Assembly: GCA_032622095.1 (NCBI GenBank)
Contig: CP136061.1
Coordinates: forward strand, 24,494,991-24,558,990
DNA: 64,000 bases
Source: Siphonodentalium dalli
Lineage: Eukaryota > Mollusca > Scaphopoda > Gadilida > Siphonodentaliidae
Direction of reading: 5' to 3'
Shown here: positions 1 to 12,425 of the stretch, in pieces
How the letters are laid out: each line of letters begins with the position of its first letter
Numbering within the stretch: position 1 is the first letter of the stretch
Notes under the pieces: generated by a model
The model's database searches: none
What the model saw: only the letters and a program-made list of their open reading frames with translations
What the model was told of the DNA's origin: nothing
Position numbers and translations under genes: made by a program

Positions 1-140
1 TTCAGATATTAGTTTATAAACAACAGCCTTATTAAAATAAATACTTTTCTTGCCTGAAAAATTACCAAAATAAAAATCGTCATTTTGACTGTACGGCGAC
101 GATTTAACAAAAAATCATCTCATGATTTTGAATGCTACTA

Positions 141-396
141 TTAACCCTTTCATGATGGGAGAAGCGCTGGTGCAGCATTGAAGATCATGTGCCAGTGCAT
201 TCTCTTATATATGTGAGTCTCCCATAGGGAGCCTCGCATATACATGATAAGAGAATGCACTGGCTTAGTAGGCTTACAAGGTCAATGTAAATATTGTTAG
301 GCCAATGCATTCTCTTTTATATGCAGGCTCCCTATGGAATGCATTGGCACAGGGTTTTCGCAAAATTTCTGGAAGCCCCAGTCATGGAAGGGTTCA
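141..396. mobile_element. DH double-hairpin MITE, type C termini
   Basis: The element starts at TTAACCCTTTCATGATGG and ends at CATGGAAGGGTTCA, giving inverted ends of the TTAA-CCCTT kind (the right TTAA has decayed to TTCA). Hairpin 1 (191-264) has arms starting gccagtgcattctc. Hairpin 2 (about 300-350) is damaged in its second arm. It is non-coding, and its mobilising enzyme is not visible; the TTAA flanks suggest piggyBac-type mobilisation. Confidence 0.75.
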
Positions 397-1035
397 CTCA
401 AATTTGTGAAACATTCTGAAGGTGATAGTGCACATGTTCTTACTTTGTATTGTTTAGATGATTCATAATTGTGTTATTGTCTTCTTGTAAGTTTGATATT
501 TATAGATTGCCTGAGGCAGACAGATATGTATCAACCAGGTCACATTCTTCCAGATTACATCATAGTTATGAAACCTACACACATCTGCATTACATTCTGC
601 ATTTTATTGTGCAGATTTTATAAACAGATTATGTCTGATGTGCCCTGTTATTGATGCAATGAGATATCATTGTACTAAGTACTACCATGCAGTTGCTGGT
701 AATTTCCTAAAATTAGAATACTAGTAATAACACAATAAGTGTGCTCATTGTCATGGTGAAATATTCAAAACTCTCATTATCTACTCCAGTCATTTATATC
801 TGTTGAGTTCTGTGGATTACATGTGCTGACACCCAACATAGGGTTTGATGAAATGGGATACTGTGTTTGAAGAAATGGGATATTGTGTTTTCAGGACTTC
901 TTACAATTTGTATTGACAATGTAAGTCATTGAACCCATATACATATGTTCCATGTCTCGACATTAGACATTATCGATGTCGCTCAGCCTTAACCCACCAA
1001 TATGGAGCATGGGGGAAATTGGGCATATTTATTAT
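397..1035. other. No gene recognised
   Basis: AT-rich single-copy-looking sequence. The short open frames here show no recognisable domain or splice context. Confidence 0.4.
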
Positions 1036-1248
1036 TTAACACTTTCATGATGGCAGCTGCGCTGTTGCAGCATTAAAGATCATGTGCCAGTGCATTCCCT
1101 TATATATCCTATAGGTACCGGTAGTCTCGTATGTATATGAGAATGCACTGGCTTACAATGTCAATGGGAGACTCGCATATATATAAGAGAATGCATTGGC
1201 ACAGGGTTTTCACAAAATTTCTGGAAGCTCAAGTCATGAAAGGGTTAA
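1036..1248. mobile_element. DH double-hairpin MITE, type C termini
   Basis: TTAA at both ends (1036-1039 and 1245-1248). It carries the same subterminal sequence (ctgcgctgttgcagcattaa) as the copy at 141. The two hairpins are partly collapsed into one central hairpin pair around 1085-1205. Confidence 0.75.
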
Positions 1249-1689
1249 ATAGTGCACTGTGTACTAAACACACAGGGCTTGTAATTTGCTCCGCTTCCCT
1301 CCCCCACCTGCACTGGCCTTATGCACCATCCCTAGGCTATATACATGCCTGCTTTACAATTTAGTGTCGCTCGGAAATCTAGCAAATTCAGTTTACTTAT
1401 TCGAGTAATGATATCAAAGTCATCACAGATGGTTCAGAGATGGATACCTCTTTCAAATAATACCACCAACGCCACTGAATTCGTGTTTCTATCAGAAGCA
1501 TTTAATTTATTTTTGAACAACGAATATGGCCCGAAAGAAGGTACATTAATTTATCAGACAGATGTCACTCAAATAATATGGCTGTCATTTTACAGAAATT
1601 TCACCTCTCGTCCTTTCAAATCACAAATCAATAAAACATGGTACAATATGATTAAATGCTACATGTAAATGCTGATAATTTATCCACAC

Positions 1690-2064
1690 ATACCGCTATA
1701 CTTAAAGTAATTGACCACCAATAACGTGGTGTCACCCCGTTAATATGGCGGTACTATACACAAGCGGTATCAGTACCGCGGTATTGGAGGATACTCCAAT
1801 ACCGCGGTACTGATACCGCTTGTTAACGCGAACAAGTATGTGTGAGTAAATACCTCCCCTCAAACAGTTCCATGAAAATCACCGCGGTATTCAACAAAAT
1901 TAATGCGGTGCCCGCTAAATGACCGCGGTATCATTATCGCCCAATACCGTAACTCCACCGCCATGACCGTCTTGATACCACTACCGTTTATTACCGGTAT
2001 CACCGCAGTCATGACCTGGGTATCACCCGTTTTTTCTGGTCAATTACTTTGAGAATAGCGGTAT
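1690..2064. mobile_element. Inverted-repeat element with CCGCGG-rich body
   Basis: The ends are inverted copies of ataccgctat followed by aaagtaattgacca, with small mismatches. The body is dense in accgcggta words and contains a strong hairpin at about 1760-1822 (arms caagcggtatcagtaccgcg). No coding potential was seen. Its word content resembles the 3-kb foldback element at 43268-46252, so the two may be related. Confidence 0.65.
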
Positions 2065-2995
2065 AAACTAACACATCGTCATTATAATTTTTTTTATAGC
2101 AAGGAGATTAGTTAGTAATTCAGAAATATTTGTTTGTTTGTGCTCTCATTCATGACTTCATCTACAAAATACTAAAATGATCGATGTGCATGCCTATTGT
2201 TTTGTGGTAACAATAATATACATGTATGCCTATTCTTGGGTTTCATATACATGTATGGCTTGTTTTCAAGGAACAGTTTTCGGGAAATTTTAGATGCTAG
2301 GAACAATCGCGTTCCCTGTCATACTTGGAATTAAAAGTGAGAAACAATCTAGAACGAAAATAAACTTTAAAGGTACGGTTGGCCTTGGCGGTGGGTATCC
2401 TGTGAAAATATTTCCACCCGTCAAAAACCGCCACAAACAGAAAGAACATCAAAAGTAGACAGACTTTGTCCGTATACAAATAAGAAATATCGCATAAACA
2501 GTATGTTATCGTCATATATTTGACCATTGTTATGTAAACAAAAACATAAAAAGTTACTTTTCTGGTGTTTGTTTATATTATGATGGTAAACATAAAGAGC
2601 GTTATTTGTTGGTGAATTCCTGATATGGAACTAATAAAGAGCGTTTATGTCATTTGTGTGTGATTAGCCAGTAGCATTGTGATGTCTTCTGTAACACAAT
2701 CAGGCTCTAGATTAGGTAAACTATAGTAGGTCTTTATGAAAACATGCTGTTTACGCGATGGTCATGGTATATATGAACGAATCTGTATGCGTATTAATGT
2801 TTTTCAGTTTACGGTGTTTGGAACAAATATGAATACTTTCGACAATTAAGGCCTCCCGTGCCTTTAACTAAAAATGCGTTCATGTTACAAAATAAAAAAT
2901 CCAGTGCCATTCCACTTAGTAATCTAAAACAAATCCAGAAACATTTACCTTACAAATTCACATTCAAAGAAGCAGAATCAAATTTTACAATGGTG

Positions 2996-3206
2996 TCGTC
3001 ATTGCATCACAGTTTCATTTATTATGCCAGTTCGTAAAATGGTGTCTACTAAATGTTACACTTGTAAACTATTTTGCGAATGCAGAACGTAAGTTATGAA
3101 TTGTAAGTTCCTCATTCTACATCCGCAAAATAGTTTACAAGTGTAACATTTAGTAGACACCATTTTACGAACTGGCATAATAAATGAAACTGTGATGCAA
3201 TGACGA
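2996..3206. repeat. Large near-perfect palindrome, ~95-bp arms
   Basis: The left arm begins tcgtcattgcatcacag and the right arm ends with its reverse complement. The outer ~80 bp match with essentially no mismatch, and a spacer of about 20 bp separates the arms. It is not similar to the P, G or DH families. It could be an orphan foldback MITE or an inverted duplication. Confidence 0.85.
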
Positions 3207-3558
3207 TACACATATATGATACCAATCTTTAATGTAGGATGTTAAATACACAATCAATGTATACAAAAGAAGTCGCTGTGTACCGTCGGCATTGGCTCTG
3301 CCGTTATGGTCATTCCCTATGACCATATTTGGGGATCGACTTCATTGTGTGCGGGGCTGGGCTGTGATTAAGATGTGCGAGGTTTCTGTAAGGGACCGAG
3401 CACTGATATTGAGTTTGGGTTCTATACTATACTTAGCACTGGGGACGATATACATGTAGTTATGTCACAAAACGTCATGCTTATACTTATAATAAACTGT
3501 ATGGAAACATGGTAGATGATGTTAATAAACAAGGAGCCTGGTCAAGGCAACATAAATT

Positions 3559-3818
3559 CAAGCCTTGAAATAGTGTGCCTATCATTTGCAGAATGAGGTC
3601 CCCAGAGGGTGGATTTAGTGATGCTACCCCCGCATAACGGGCTAGCATCACCAAATTCACCCTCTGGGGACCTCATTCTGCTTACGGTACACCTCAGCAG
3701 AATGAGGTTCCCAGAGGGTGAATTTGGTGATGCTAGCCCACTATGCGGGGTAACATCACTAAATTCACCCTCTGGGGACCTCATTCTGCAAATGACAGAT
3801 GCACTATTTCAAGGCTTG
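3559..3818. mobile_element. G-family double-hairpin element, intact
   Basis: It has terminal inverted repeats CAAGCCTTGAAATAGTG and a target duplication CATAAATT (3551-3558 and 3819-3826). Two hairpins built on the arm gaggtccccagagggtgaat lie in the centre and are reverse complements of each other. The 8-bp duplication is typical of hAT superfamily insertion. It has no coding capacity. Confidence 0.85.
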
Positions 3819-4621
3819 CATAAATTATGAAAGTGTTAAGGCTTGGTGCCCTTTCCAAGGTTCATAATTCTCAGTTCATAAACCTTGATTTCCTGGGAAT
3901 CGGGATTAGAAATTCTGAACCAGGAATTCACTGATCTGGATTAAACCCTAGCCTATTCAAACATCAGTGCACGCCGCTTCATAATCCAAGGCAGGTCATG
4001 TTGAATACTAGTATGTAAATGAGGTCACAAGGTGAATGCAGAAAAAATATTAACAAATATTTCTAAAAGACAAACTAATTTCATTGTTATAAAAATTTAT
4101 GATGACGATGTTTTGGTTTATATGCGCAGATAAATTTTCCACTGATATGTCTGTATTTAGCGTTCAATGAGATCATATATGTATAGTATAGGAGGGTTAT
4201 AAATATACAACAAGCCCCGGTAGCGGTGATATACACATGTATTTAATGTCAGAAACCTCATTGGTCTGTTTGGAAATGGAATTTAATGACATTTGTATCA
4301 GACTGTATAGGATACCAATTCTGTGCTTCAGTCAGATTGATTCCTTGCCTTGTACAATATCAGTCTACATTTTGGATTGCTCCCCCTAGTTCATACTGAT
4401 GAACTGTGTACTGTCGAGCATTTCAGCCATTTTGAATTTTGGAGTTATCTTCCATGAATAACTATGGAGCACATACATTGTAGATTCAGTTTAATATGCA
4501 GCATACCGTAGTACCTTTTTAACATTTCACCAGTCACTCAATAGAACAGTAGCATACCAATATGAAGTGCAGTTGTTTCCTATATATTAATTGTTGATTC
4601 AAGTTGGAAGACTTCTGAGTT

Positions 4622-4969
4622 GCATCACCAAATTAACCCTCTGGGGACCTCATTCTGTTTAGGCCTCATCTTCTGGGAAGTACAATATAAAATTAAAACT
4701 GTTTATTTACTTTTCCCCTTATGTTCAGTTTCTATATTCCATAATTTGCAGAAGATAAAATGCATAACCGAGGTGACTAATGGGTGAACATCACCAGCTT
4801 CAACTGGGGAACTTCATTCTATCCCAGGTCTCCTGTAATAGTTTAGGCCCAATCAGAGTGATGTTCCCAGAGGGTGAATTTGGTGACACTAGCCCGCAAT
4901 GCAGGATAGCATCACTAAATTCACCCTCTGGGGACCTCATTCTGCAAATGTCAGACACACTATACCCAG
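4622..4969. mobile_element. G-family element, long rearranged copy
   Basis: It holds one partial hairpin arm at 4622-4660, an internal segment and a full hairpin at about 4857-4945. It ends in the family terminus ctgcaaatgtcagacacac. The internal segment (ttctgggaag..., gataaaatgcat...) recurs in inverted form in the copies near 42467 and 50810. Confidence 0.7.
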
Positions 4970-5025
4970 ACTTGGACAAGAGGAATACTGTGGGATACCG
5001 GTTTACTAAAATCATGGTAGATATA

Positions 5026-5155
5026 CAGTAATGCTCTAAATAATCTCAGTGAGAGCTTTCCGATGAATGGCAACAAGCCATATTTCCAACTAAATCCTGA
5101 AAAGTTACCCATAATTCTGCTGTGGTTAAGGAGTCGATTACTTAGGGCATTGCTG
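5026..5155. mobile_element. P-family palindromic MITE, half copy
   Basis: It begins cagtaatgctctaaataatc and then jumps to the palindrome centre, so most of the left arm is missing. The right arm is complete (gaatggcaacaagccatatt to gggcattgctg). The flank gaataccgg/aaaatcatggtagatata also precedes the copy at 11242, so both sit in an older repeat. Confidence 0.8.
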
Positions 5156-5257
5156 TATGTCGGAAATGGCCAAATCCATTTTCTCAATGTAATATTATAT
5201 AACAGATTATATAGTAGTATGAAATATGTATGTAAAGAGGAATAAAATATGTTTACA

Positions 5258-5446
5258 CTAGGAGGGGGAATACTGGGCAATCTTCCAATAAGATATTCTA
5301 CATGTTTCATTTCCCTTCACGGTAGGTCTTCTCGTGTTTGATGATCTGACCGATATCTTAGATCTTACCTCCTTACCTAATTTTCTGAGGATCATTTCAA
5401 CAAACACCCAGTGTACTTGAGGATTAGCAGGTCGCAACCCCTTCAT
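5258..5446 (-). pseudogene. Possible retroelement gag-like fragment (BEL/Pao type)
   Basis: A 62-residue minus-strand frame reads MKGLRPANPQVHWVF then VEMILRKLGKEVRSKI. The pattern 'valine/methionine-leucine-x-KL-x-x-E-x-R' resembles the DUF1759 region of BEL/Pao retrotransposon polyproteins. This is family resemblance from memory only. No protease or reverse transcriptase lies nearby, so at best it is a remnant, and it could be a chance frame. Confidence 0.25.
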
Positions 5447-5799
5447 TCTTGTGTGTAGGTCACAATGCTGTTGACCAGGCCACTATTCTCCATGTTTACA
5501 TTGACTCAATAAAAATGTGTAGTTCTCTAAAGTACTAGTACGCCATTGTCCCATCCAGGAGGTCACAAATAATTGAGCAACCATTAAATGGCTCCGATGT
5601 GTGATCTCCGCTGTTTAGATTGCTTATCGTGAAGGTTTGAAGTACTAAATGAGCACACAGCGAATACTTTTGTTGTTTGTCTTAGTAGTGTGTGGCGCTA
5701 CTAGTAAAATGTTGCGAATTCCGTGTAAGAATACGTACCATACCGGTACATGTACCTTGCATTTAGTTACATTTGTCCCAAAATAAGGTAACCTAGTTC

Positions 5800-5944
5800 A
5801 GACTTTTCAGGATTTATTTAGTCGGAAATATGGCTTGCCGAGAGCTTTCCGATGAATGGCAACAAGCCATATTTCCGACTAAATCCTGAAAAGTTACCCA
5901 TAATTCTGCTGTGGTTAACAAGTCGATTATTTAGAGCATTACTG
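5800..5944. mobile_element. P-family palindromic MITE, left-truncated
   Basis: It starts inside the left arm (gacttttcaggattta), passes through the centre near 5840 and ends gagcattactg. The terminal left inverted repeat is missing. Confidence 0.8.
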
Positions 5945-7804
5945 TACATGTACTAGTACATGTTCAACGGTGCCATGCTATATACATGTACATGTACTTG
6001 ACAAGCCTGGATATCATTTTTTTTTGAGTGTCTGACACAATGACAGGCACCAAAGATTCGGCGTCTGACATTTGAAAAGTGTGTCTGTCATTTACCTGGT
6101 ATCAATAAATAGCAGCAATTAGTTGTTTTTTAGCCCATTCCAATGCACAAATTAGATTCATTGATGTACCATGTTATGAATTATGGTGTTTTACATCACT
6201 TTTAGCTGAAGCTCATATTATCATGTCATAATGTGACAGGGGTGCAAAGTCAGACAAGGCTGTCATTTACAGTATGTCTCTGCTGAATTCTTTTCCAGTT
6301 TCAAAAATACTATACGCCGTGCTTCCCCCAAGTAAACACGAGCACATATGTTTCAAAACGCGGCGATTTAAAAACTACCCGGTATGAATGTTTTCGGAAT
6401 TTCTTCCGCTAAATCTCCAACTAACACCCTAAACTTGTGGAATATATTACACTTGTGCTGATTTAACTTGTGACATCTCTGTGTATCTTACGTCAAACGT
6501 GAAAAACACGACGAAGTGTATTTCTTGGTTGGAGTTTCCCCCCCAGTGGCAGCAATTTTTTCTGGGTTTTTCACCTTCTAAAAATAGAAAGTCGTAAATA
6601 GTGCGGACGTGAAGGCAGCGATAATTCACAGTTTGCGATCAATCATCAATCGCGGACAATTTAGGTTAGAGGTTGCATTAAAATTACATTTATAGGTCCT
6701 GTAATACCTGTATACGGAACGGATCATTAACATGTTTTCGGTAAAACGCGTTGTATTGGTGGGGGGATTTGATATTTAGTGCACAGTAGTGGTAATTGAA
6801 TGTCTTTGCCGTGGATAATACATCTACTTGTTGTTTTCCGCTTAATTATATATTTTTTGTGAAGATAATGGGCGCCGGACAAACTGACGGACGATAATAA
6901 GGCGGCGCCGGTCATCGGTGTATTTGGCTCGGTCAATGACCGTGTCCGACCTCTTATATCCAGGCTTGGTATGTGACTTTAAATTTTTGTGATAGTTCAG
7001 GATAGTCATTTATGTTCTCTATTATGGTTGTACATGTACTTGTTCTAGACTACATTTAATAGACGTTCTACAATCCATTTATATTGTATTAAAGATGCGC
7101 AATCCGATTAAGCACCCCTCAATTACTATTTATTTGGATTCGGGGGGTAGACAATATTTGATTAAAGTCGAGGAACCCACCTATCGAAGCTCAGAGTTAC
7201 ATGTACATAATCGTGTACATGTACATGCATATACGATTCTATGCAACTGTAGGCTAGCATCACCATATTCACCCTCATGTATGATTCTATGTAATCAATA
7301 TAAAGTAGGAGAGAACATAATTCTGCAGCTAATTCTGACAGCCGTAGAGGAGTCCTCTGAGACCTATTGTCACATTATGATCAAATTTTTTTTTCGGAAT
7401 CAATAACTCAGCTAGAAGGCTCCATCCACTATATTGTCCAGTTGTAACGGTCCCGTGGGCATCGTATCTATTGAGAAGTCTCCGCAAGCCTCATTCAATC
7501 GCCTGCTACATAATACAGAACAGAAATAAAAGTCTTGTTTGTACTGATATATACAGTAATGCCCTAAATAATCGACTCCTTAACCCTTTGAACCCGGCTG
7601 GCCGGTATTCCGGCCAGAACGTAATTGCACATACTAGTATATGCGACTGGCCGGTTTTCCGGCCATGCTGTAATCTCGTACTACTGTCGTTGTTGCAGAG
7701 CTGCACTTTATTTTTTATATTTCGATAAATACTCAATGGTACGATAAATAATTTAGTGTTTCATACATAGACAGAATAAGTCAGAATAAGTCAGATAAGT
7801 TCAA
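5945..7804. other. No gene recognised
   Basis: It contains tacatgta-rich stretches, a GC-rich patch around 6860-6960 and a P-family end remnant at about 7554-7582. There are also small ccggccag-type inverted repeats near 7590-7665. Nothing codes convincingly. Confidence 0.4.
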
Positions 7805-8030
7805 TCCATGAAAGTCACCTTCATTGTTACTATAGCTAGCTTTATTGTGATTTAAGTCTGATAAATAACCATTAATTATTGGGGGATAACCGGAAGCGGA
7901 CAACGTCAACAAGAATAGTTCCGGCTTGTATTCCACTAGAGGTATACACTAATATGTATTCAATGGGTGGGATTCCATTGAATACATGTGACTCACGCCA
8001 ATGGGTGTGGAATAAAATTCATACTACAGC
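7805..8030. repeat. Dispersed repeat, second copy at 49680-49895
   Basis: It shares tcaccttcattg, ctttattgtgattta, ggcttgtattccactagagg and atgggtgtggaata, in the same order, with the second copy. This copy has an extra short inverted repeat around tattcaatgggtggg. It is an unclassified non-coding dispersed repeat. Confidence 0.6.
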
Positions 8031-8838
8031 TGTTTTAGCTGTCCAAAACATTTCGAGATTATATTTCGCGCAACGAAGTTTCAGCTGATTGAAAACCGGA
8101 TACAGTCACCATTTTAGCAAATTTCTGCAATTACTGGCGCTGGCATATTGGTTCTCACGACCCCTCGTTTCGCGTTGGGTCATCTCGCTTTATATGGCTA
8201 TTAACTTTTAAGTGAACTAAAAACTATATTTATGGGTGGAAACTTTAGTGACGTATTCTTCGGGTATTTATAACTCCCAACGTGTGAAGAAATTCCCGCT
8301 AATTTACATAAATTCGCGCTGGCAATTGTCGGATGTAAATTCATGTCATACTAGTTTTGTTGAAGAATATACAAACTTCTGAGTTCATTAAATCATAACT
8401 GTCTTGCACAAAGGTACACGCTATAGCCTATATATATTTACATGAGAATAAAGCTCAGAATATTGTCTTTAAGCTGGTATAAGCCAATAGACCGCGCAAT
8501 GCCGCACATTTTAGTTATTGGTGGGGTATTTAGTGAACACCCAGATATTGTTTTGGCTAAGACCCATACAACGTCATGTATTTACGTTGGGACTATGACG
8601 TTTTAAATTTAAATTTAAATTTAAATTTTTATAACTTTTTCTGGATTTAAGATATTGAAATGGATTTTGCTGTTCTAAATTCAGAATTTAATAGCATTTC
8701 CAACGGTATATAAAATATGGCACAAAAAATGCAAAGAATTAAACACCATGCGACTAAATACTGTCTATAATAAGTCAAAATACCACTGGGAGCCCAGGGT
8801 CAGGGTGTCGATCGTTGTGGGAGGCCAGTGTTCAACGG

Positions 8839-9076
8839 GTTAACAACAGAAGAATTATGGGTAACTTTTCAGGATTTAGTCGGAAATATGGCTTGTTGCC
8901 ATTCATCAGAAAGCTCTCAGTGAATCCTCGCCCTAAATATGTTCCATGTGCCGGCTGTCCGAATGATAATGGAGATATTTCCGATGAATGGCAACAAGCC
9001 ATATTTCCGACTAAATCCTGAAGAGTTACCCATAATTCTGCTGTGGTTAAGGAGTCGATTATTTAGGGCATTACTG
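8839..9076. mobile_element. P-family palindromic MITE with central insertion
   Basis: Both arms are present (gaattatgggtaacttttca and its complement), but the centre is split by about 60 unrelated bases (aatcctcgccctaaatatg...). The left outer end is lost and the right end is gggcattactg. Confidence 0.85.
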
Positions 9077-9181
9077 TTGGCTGCTGCTTCATGTGTTCAT
9101 GGGGTTCGACCGAGCCATGTCCATTTAGAGATGCACAATCCCAATTATTGCTCCCAAATTGCTATTTCTTTGGCTTCTGTG

Positions 9182-9571
9182 TTAACCCTTTACCCAACAG
9201 AAGGACCCTGTGCCAATGCATTCTCTTATATATGCGAGTCGACCATAGGTCGCCTCGCATATATAAGAGAATGCATTGGCTTAACACATTAAAAATTATA
9301 AAATTGTTAAAGAATGTAAGAAAAAATGGTAAAAAGTGTTAAAAAAAGATTTTTTTTAGGCCAATGCATTCTCTTATATATGCGAGGCGACCTATGGTCG
9401 ACTCACATATATAAGAGAATGCATTGGCACAGGGCATAACTGTAACTATCACAATGTGGTCAAGGAGCCGGTTCCAATGATATCCATATTTGTATGGTTC
9501 TATTGAGACAGACCGAAGATATTTTAGGCTGTTGAAGCTTTATTTGGCCGGTTTGTTGGGTAAAGGGTTAA
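9182..9571. mobile_element. DH double-hairpin MITE, type A termini
   Basis: TTAACCCTTTACCCAACA on the left and TGTTGGGTAAAGGGTTAA on the right, flanked by TTAA. Hairpins 1 (9212-9280) and 2 (9360-9428) are reverse complements separated by an A/T-rich spacer. The long subterminal segment (ccggctccttgaccacat... type) lies on the right, opposite to the other type A copies. Confidence 0.9.
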
Positions 9572-10516
9572 AAAAAATTTGATTCGGGTCGAAGAACCCC
9601 ACCACCCATCAAAGAGTATCAGATATAAATTTTTTACCACCTGGAAGGAATATTTGGCGGCCTGGCAAATATTCAACGAATACCGACCGACTTACTCTCA
9701 TTACCAAATTGCATTTAACAAAATGTTGATATATAACAATTTTGGGCATTTTTATACTATAGTTGACAGTGGTTAGCATTATTATTTGGAAATTAATCGA
9801 TTCTTATAACATAGGCGGCATTTCAAAAAATGTTGTTGTTGTTGGAATCTGATGATATGGGGACCATCAAATCGAATTCAATATATCCCATAGATTATGA
9901 GAATGTGGCAGGTTCTGAGTTAAATAATAATAGGTAGCTATCTCCTCATTTGATCTTGTCTATTGAGAGAATTCTTTGCAGCCTATGATTGTTTATTCAC
10001 CTCAATAGACCCCACTATATTGTATCACAAATTAGTGAACTCCCGACAAATTATACCTGTAATTAACTCGCCTCATCTTACACTAGACGACTTTGTGGTT
10101 CTTTTGGCCCTTTTTTTCAACCTATCTACCTGCCACAGGTGTTTATAAGATCTCGTTCATTTAGCGAGGGATTAACAATTTTTCGGCTCTACCAAGACGT
10201 CAGTGTATTTCATTTCGCTTAATGAGGTACAGGTACTTGGGAAAGTGGGTAATTGTTGATTTATTTTTAGGCCTGTGGTTTTCCTTCTACCTGAGAATCG
10301 TTAACTACCTACCTGTATGATGCTCGTTTTTTAATTAAGAACTATAGAGCGCATGTAGAGGAAGGACCTCTCAGGATAATTTGTATTGATGGGTCGGTTT
10401 GTGTGGAATGGACCGTTAACAGTATGTGGTCTGGGGTAGGATAATCCACATATATCCACATGGTGTCTAAGTTCTGAGTGGAGATAAATGGGATAACATG
10501 CTGTATTTATGTTACA

Positions 10517-10890
10517 TCTTCTTCCCCGATCAGTCGGTAAAATAACTCCTTGGGAATTATTGTGTCACCGTGTTCATATTATGCGGTCAAAGTAAATTTT
10601 TATGCGTGCAATTGTGCATTCTTTTGATGCATGCATTGTCATTGAGGGCCTTATAGTGCGAGACAAGGTTTATGTTCTGCATTCATTGATGGAATTTGAA
10701 ATACACGCACATGATTGAAGAAGGCCTTTTGTTTACTTTCGTGTGAATTTATTAGTTTCTTTCCATTGGATCTTATTTCCCTGAGCAGTAGGTAAAATTA
10801 TAAAACTTCTTGGATTACTTTGTCACTGTGTTTATACTGATGTGGTCAACTTCAACTTTTATGTGCAATTATGAATTCTTTGGATGTACA
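10517..10890 (+). repeat. Old tandem duplication (about 245-bp spacing)
   Basis: The segment 10517-10640 (tcagtcggtaaaataact, tgtgtcaccgtgttcatat, gtgcaattgtgcattctt) recurs at 10763-10885 in the same order with many substitutions. It is non-coding. Because it is well diverged, it predates the MITE insertions. Confidence 0.55.
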
Positions 10891-11241
10891 TGTGTATTAG
10901 GATTTAATATCTAATTGTGTGATGTATAAAGCTCTCGTTCAGCATTGTTGAGTTACATACATCTGACTTTGAAGGTCGTTTCTTTGCTTGTATCATGTGA
11001 ATATATTTGTTTAGAATTATTGGATCTTTCGGAGTTTCTATTCTGATGTGTGAGGTTTCTAGTGAATATTTTATTCTTGGCTGTGCTGCTGTGTGCGATG
11101 AAAATTTTACTGGAATAATTTCAAGTCTTTCCTTTGTTTGTGATGCGCATACTGTGTTATAGTTTAAAGAGTTCATTCACCTCTCAGCACCTGAGTCTTT
11201 GTGGGATACTGGTTCACAAAAATCATGGTAGATATAGCCTA

Positions 11242-11412
11242 CAGTAATGACCTAAGTAATCGATTCCTTAACCACAAAATAATTATGGGTAACTTTTCAG
11301 GATTTAGTCGGAAATATGGCTTGTTGCCATTCATTGGAAAGCTCTCCCAAATCCTGAAAAGTTACCCATAATTCTGCTGTGGTTAAGGAGTCAATTACTT
11401 AGGGCATTACTT
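11242..11412. mobile_element. P-family palindromic MITE, centre deleted
   Basis: Starts cagtaatgacctaagtaatc and ends agggcattac. The left arm runs to ggaaagctctc and then jumps directly to aaatcctgaaaagttaccc, so the inner part of the right arm is missing. Confidence 0.85.
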
Positions 11413-11759
11413 GTAAGGTACCTACTGGTATGCAATGATGCATAGGGAAATAAGTTTATTGATGTTGGATCTTTCAATAACAGTTTGTTTTTGTTCAGTT
11501 ATTAGTACTAGAACACTGGAATATTAAATACATTTACAGCAGTCCATACCTACCCTGTATAGTGATATACTATAATTCATCGCATCAAAGTACCAGTTTG
11601 TTATGATCTTCATATTAAAATAGAGCCGATATATAGACATTGCGTGCTACAGGTAGAATAAAAGGTACCCAATGATGTGTTCATGTACATGTACATGAAT
11701 GAAGCATGTACCGGTAAGCCTCCAAAGGCAGCCTTTACCAGCAGATTTTTACACAAATT

Positions 11760-12158
11760 TTAACCCTTTACCCAACAAACCGGCCAAAACCGGCCAAATA
11801 AAGCTTAAACAGCCTAAAATATCTTCGGTCTGTCTCAATAAAACCATACAAATATGGATATCATTGGAACCGGCTCCTTGACCACATTGTGATCGTTACA
11901 GGTATGCCCTGTGCCAATGCATTCTCTTATATATGCGAGTCGACCATAGGTCGCCTCGCATATATAAGAGAATGCATTGGCCTAAAAACAATCTTTTTTA
12001 AACACTTTTTACCATTTTTCTTACACTCTTTAACAATTTTATAATTTTTAATGTGTTAGGCCAATGCATTCTCTTATATATGCGAGGCGACCTATGGTCG
12101 ACTCGCATATATAAGAGAATGCATTGGCACAGGGCCGTTCTGTTGGGTAAAGGGTTAA
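11760..12158. mobile_element. DH double-hairpin MITE, type A termini
   Basis: TTAA-CCCTTTACCCAACAAACC on the left and CTGTTGGGTAAAGGGTTAA on the right. The left subterminal region (about 150 bp) precedes hairpin 1 (11912-11981). An A/T spacer follows, then hairpin 2 (12060-12128). It is nearly identical to the copies at 39081 and 60072. Confidence 0.9.
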
Positions 12159-12425
12159 GCTGATCTGAGCAGCCTATAAATTTTTCAAAAGTGTTCCATG
12201 TATTGTGGCTTTATATTTATGGCTTAATTCTTTTACTCCGTTTCTTTTGTGGCTCTTCATTAAAGGTCAAAGGAAAATAGTAAATTCAGTGTGAAAACAT
12301 GTTTTCATGTTTATAAATGATCACCGGATATTCTCTTCTTTGGTGGCCTTTGTCCACATACAAGCTGCTTCTGTCATTTGAATACTTCTATTGACACCTG
12401 ATGATCTGTACACTCAGTCTTTGAG

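Noticed and set aside
3542-3784. Open frames rich in MRSPEGEF-like repeats around G elements, recurring at 16245-16584 and 4780-5031
   Set aside because: They are translations of the G-family hairpin arms on both strands. The symmetry explains them without coding.
12399-12410. Plus-strand ctgatga as another hammerhead (also near 9851)
   Set aside because: No GAAA with closing stems or cleavage triplet at suitable distance.
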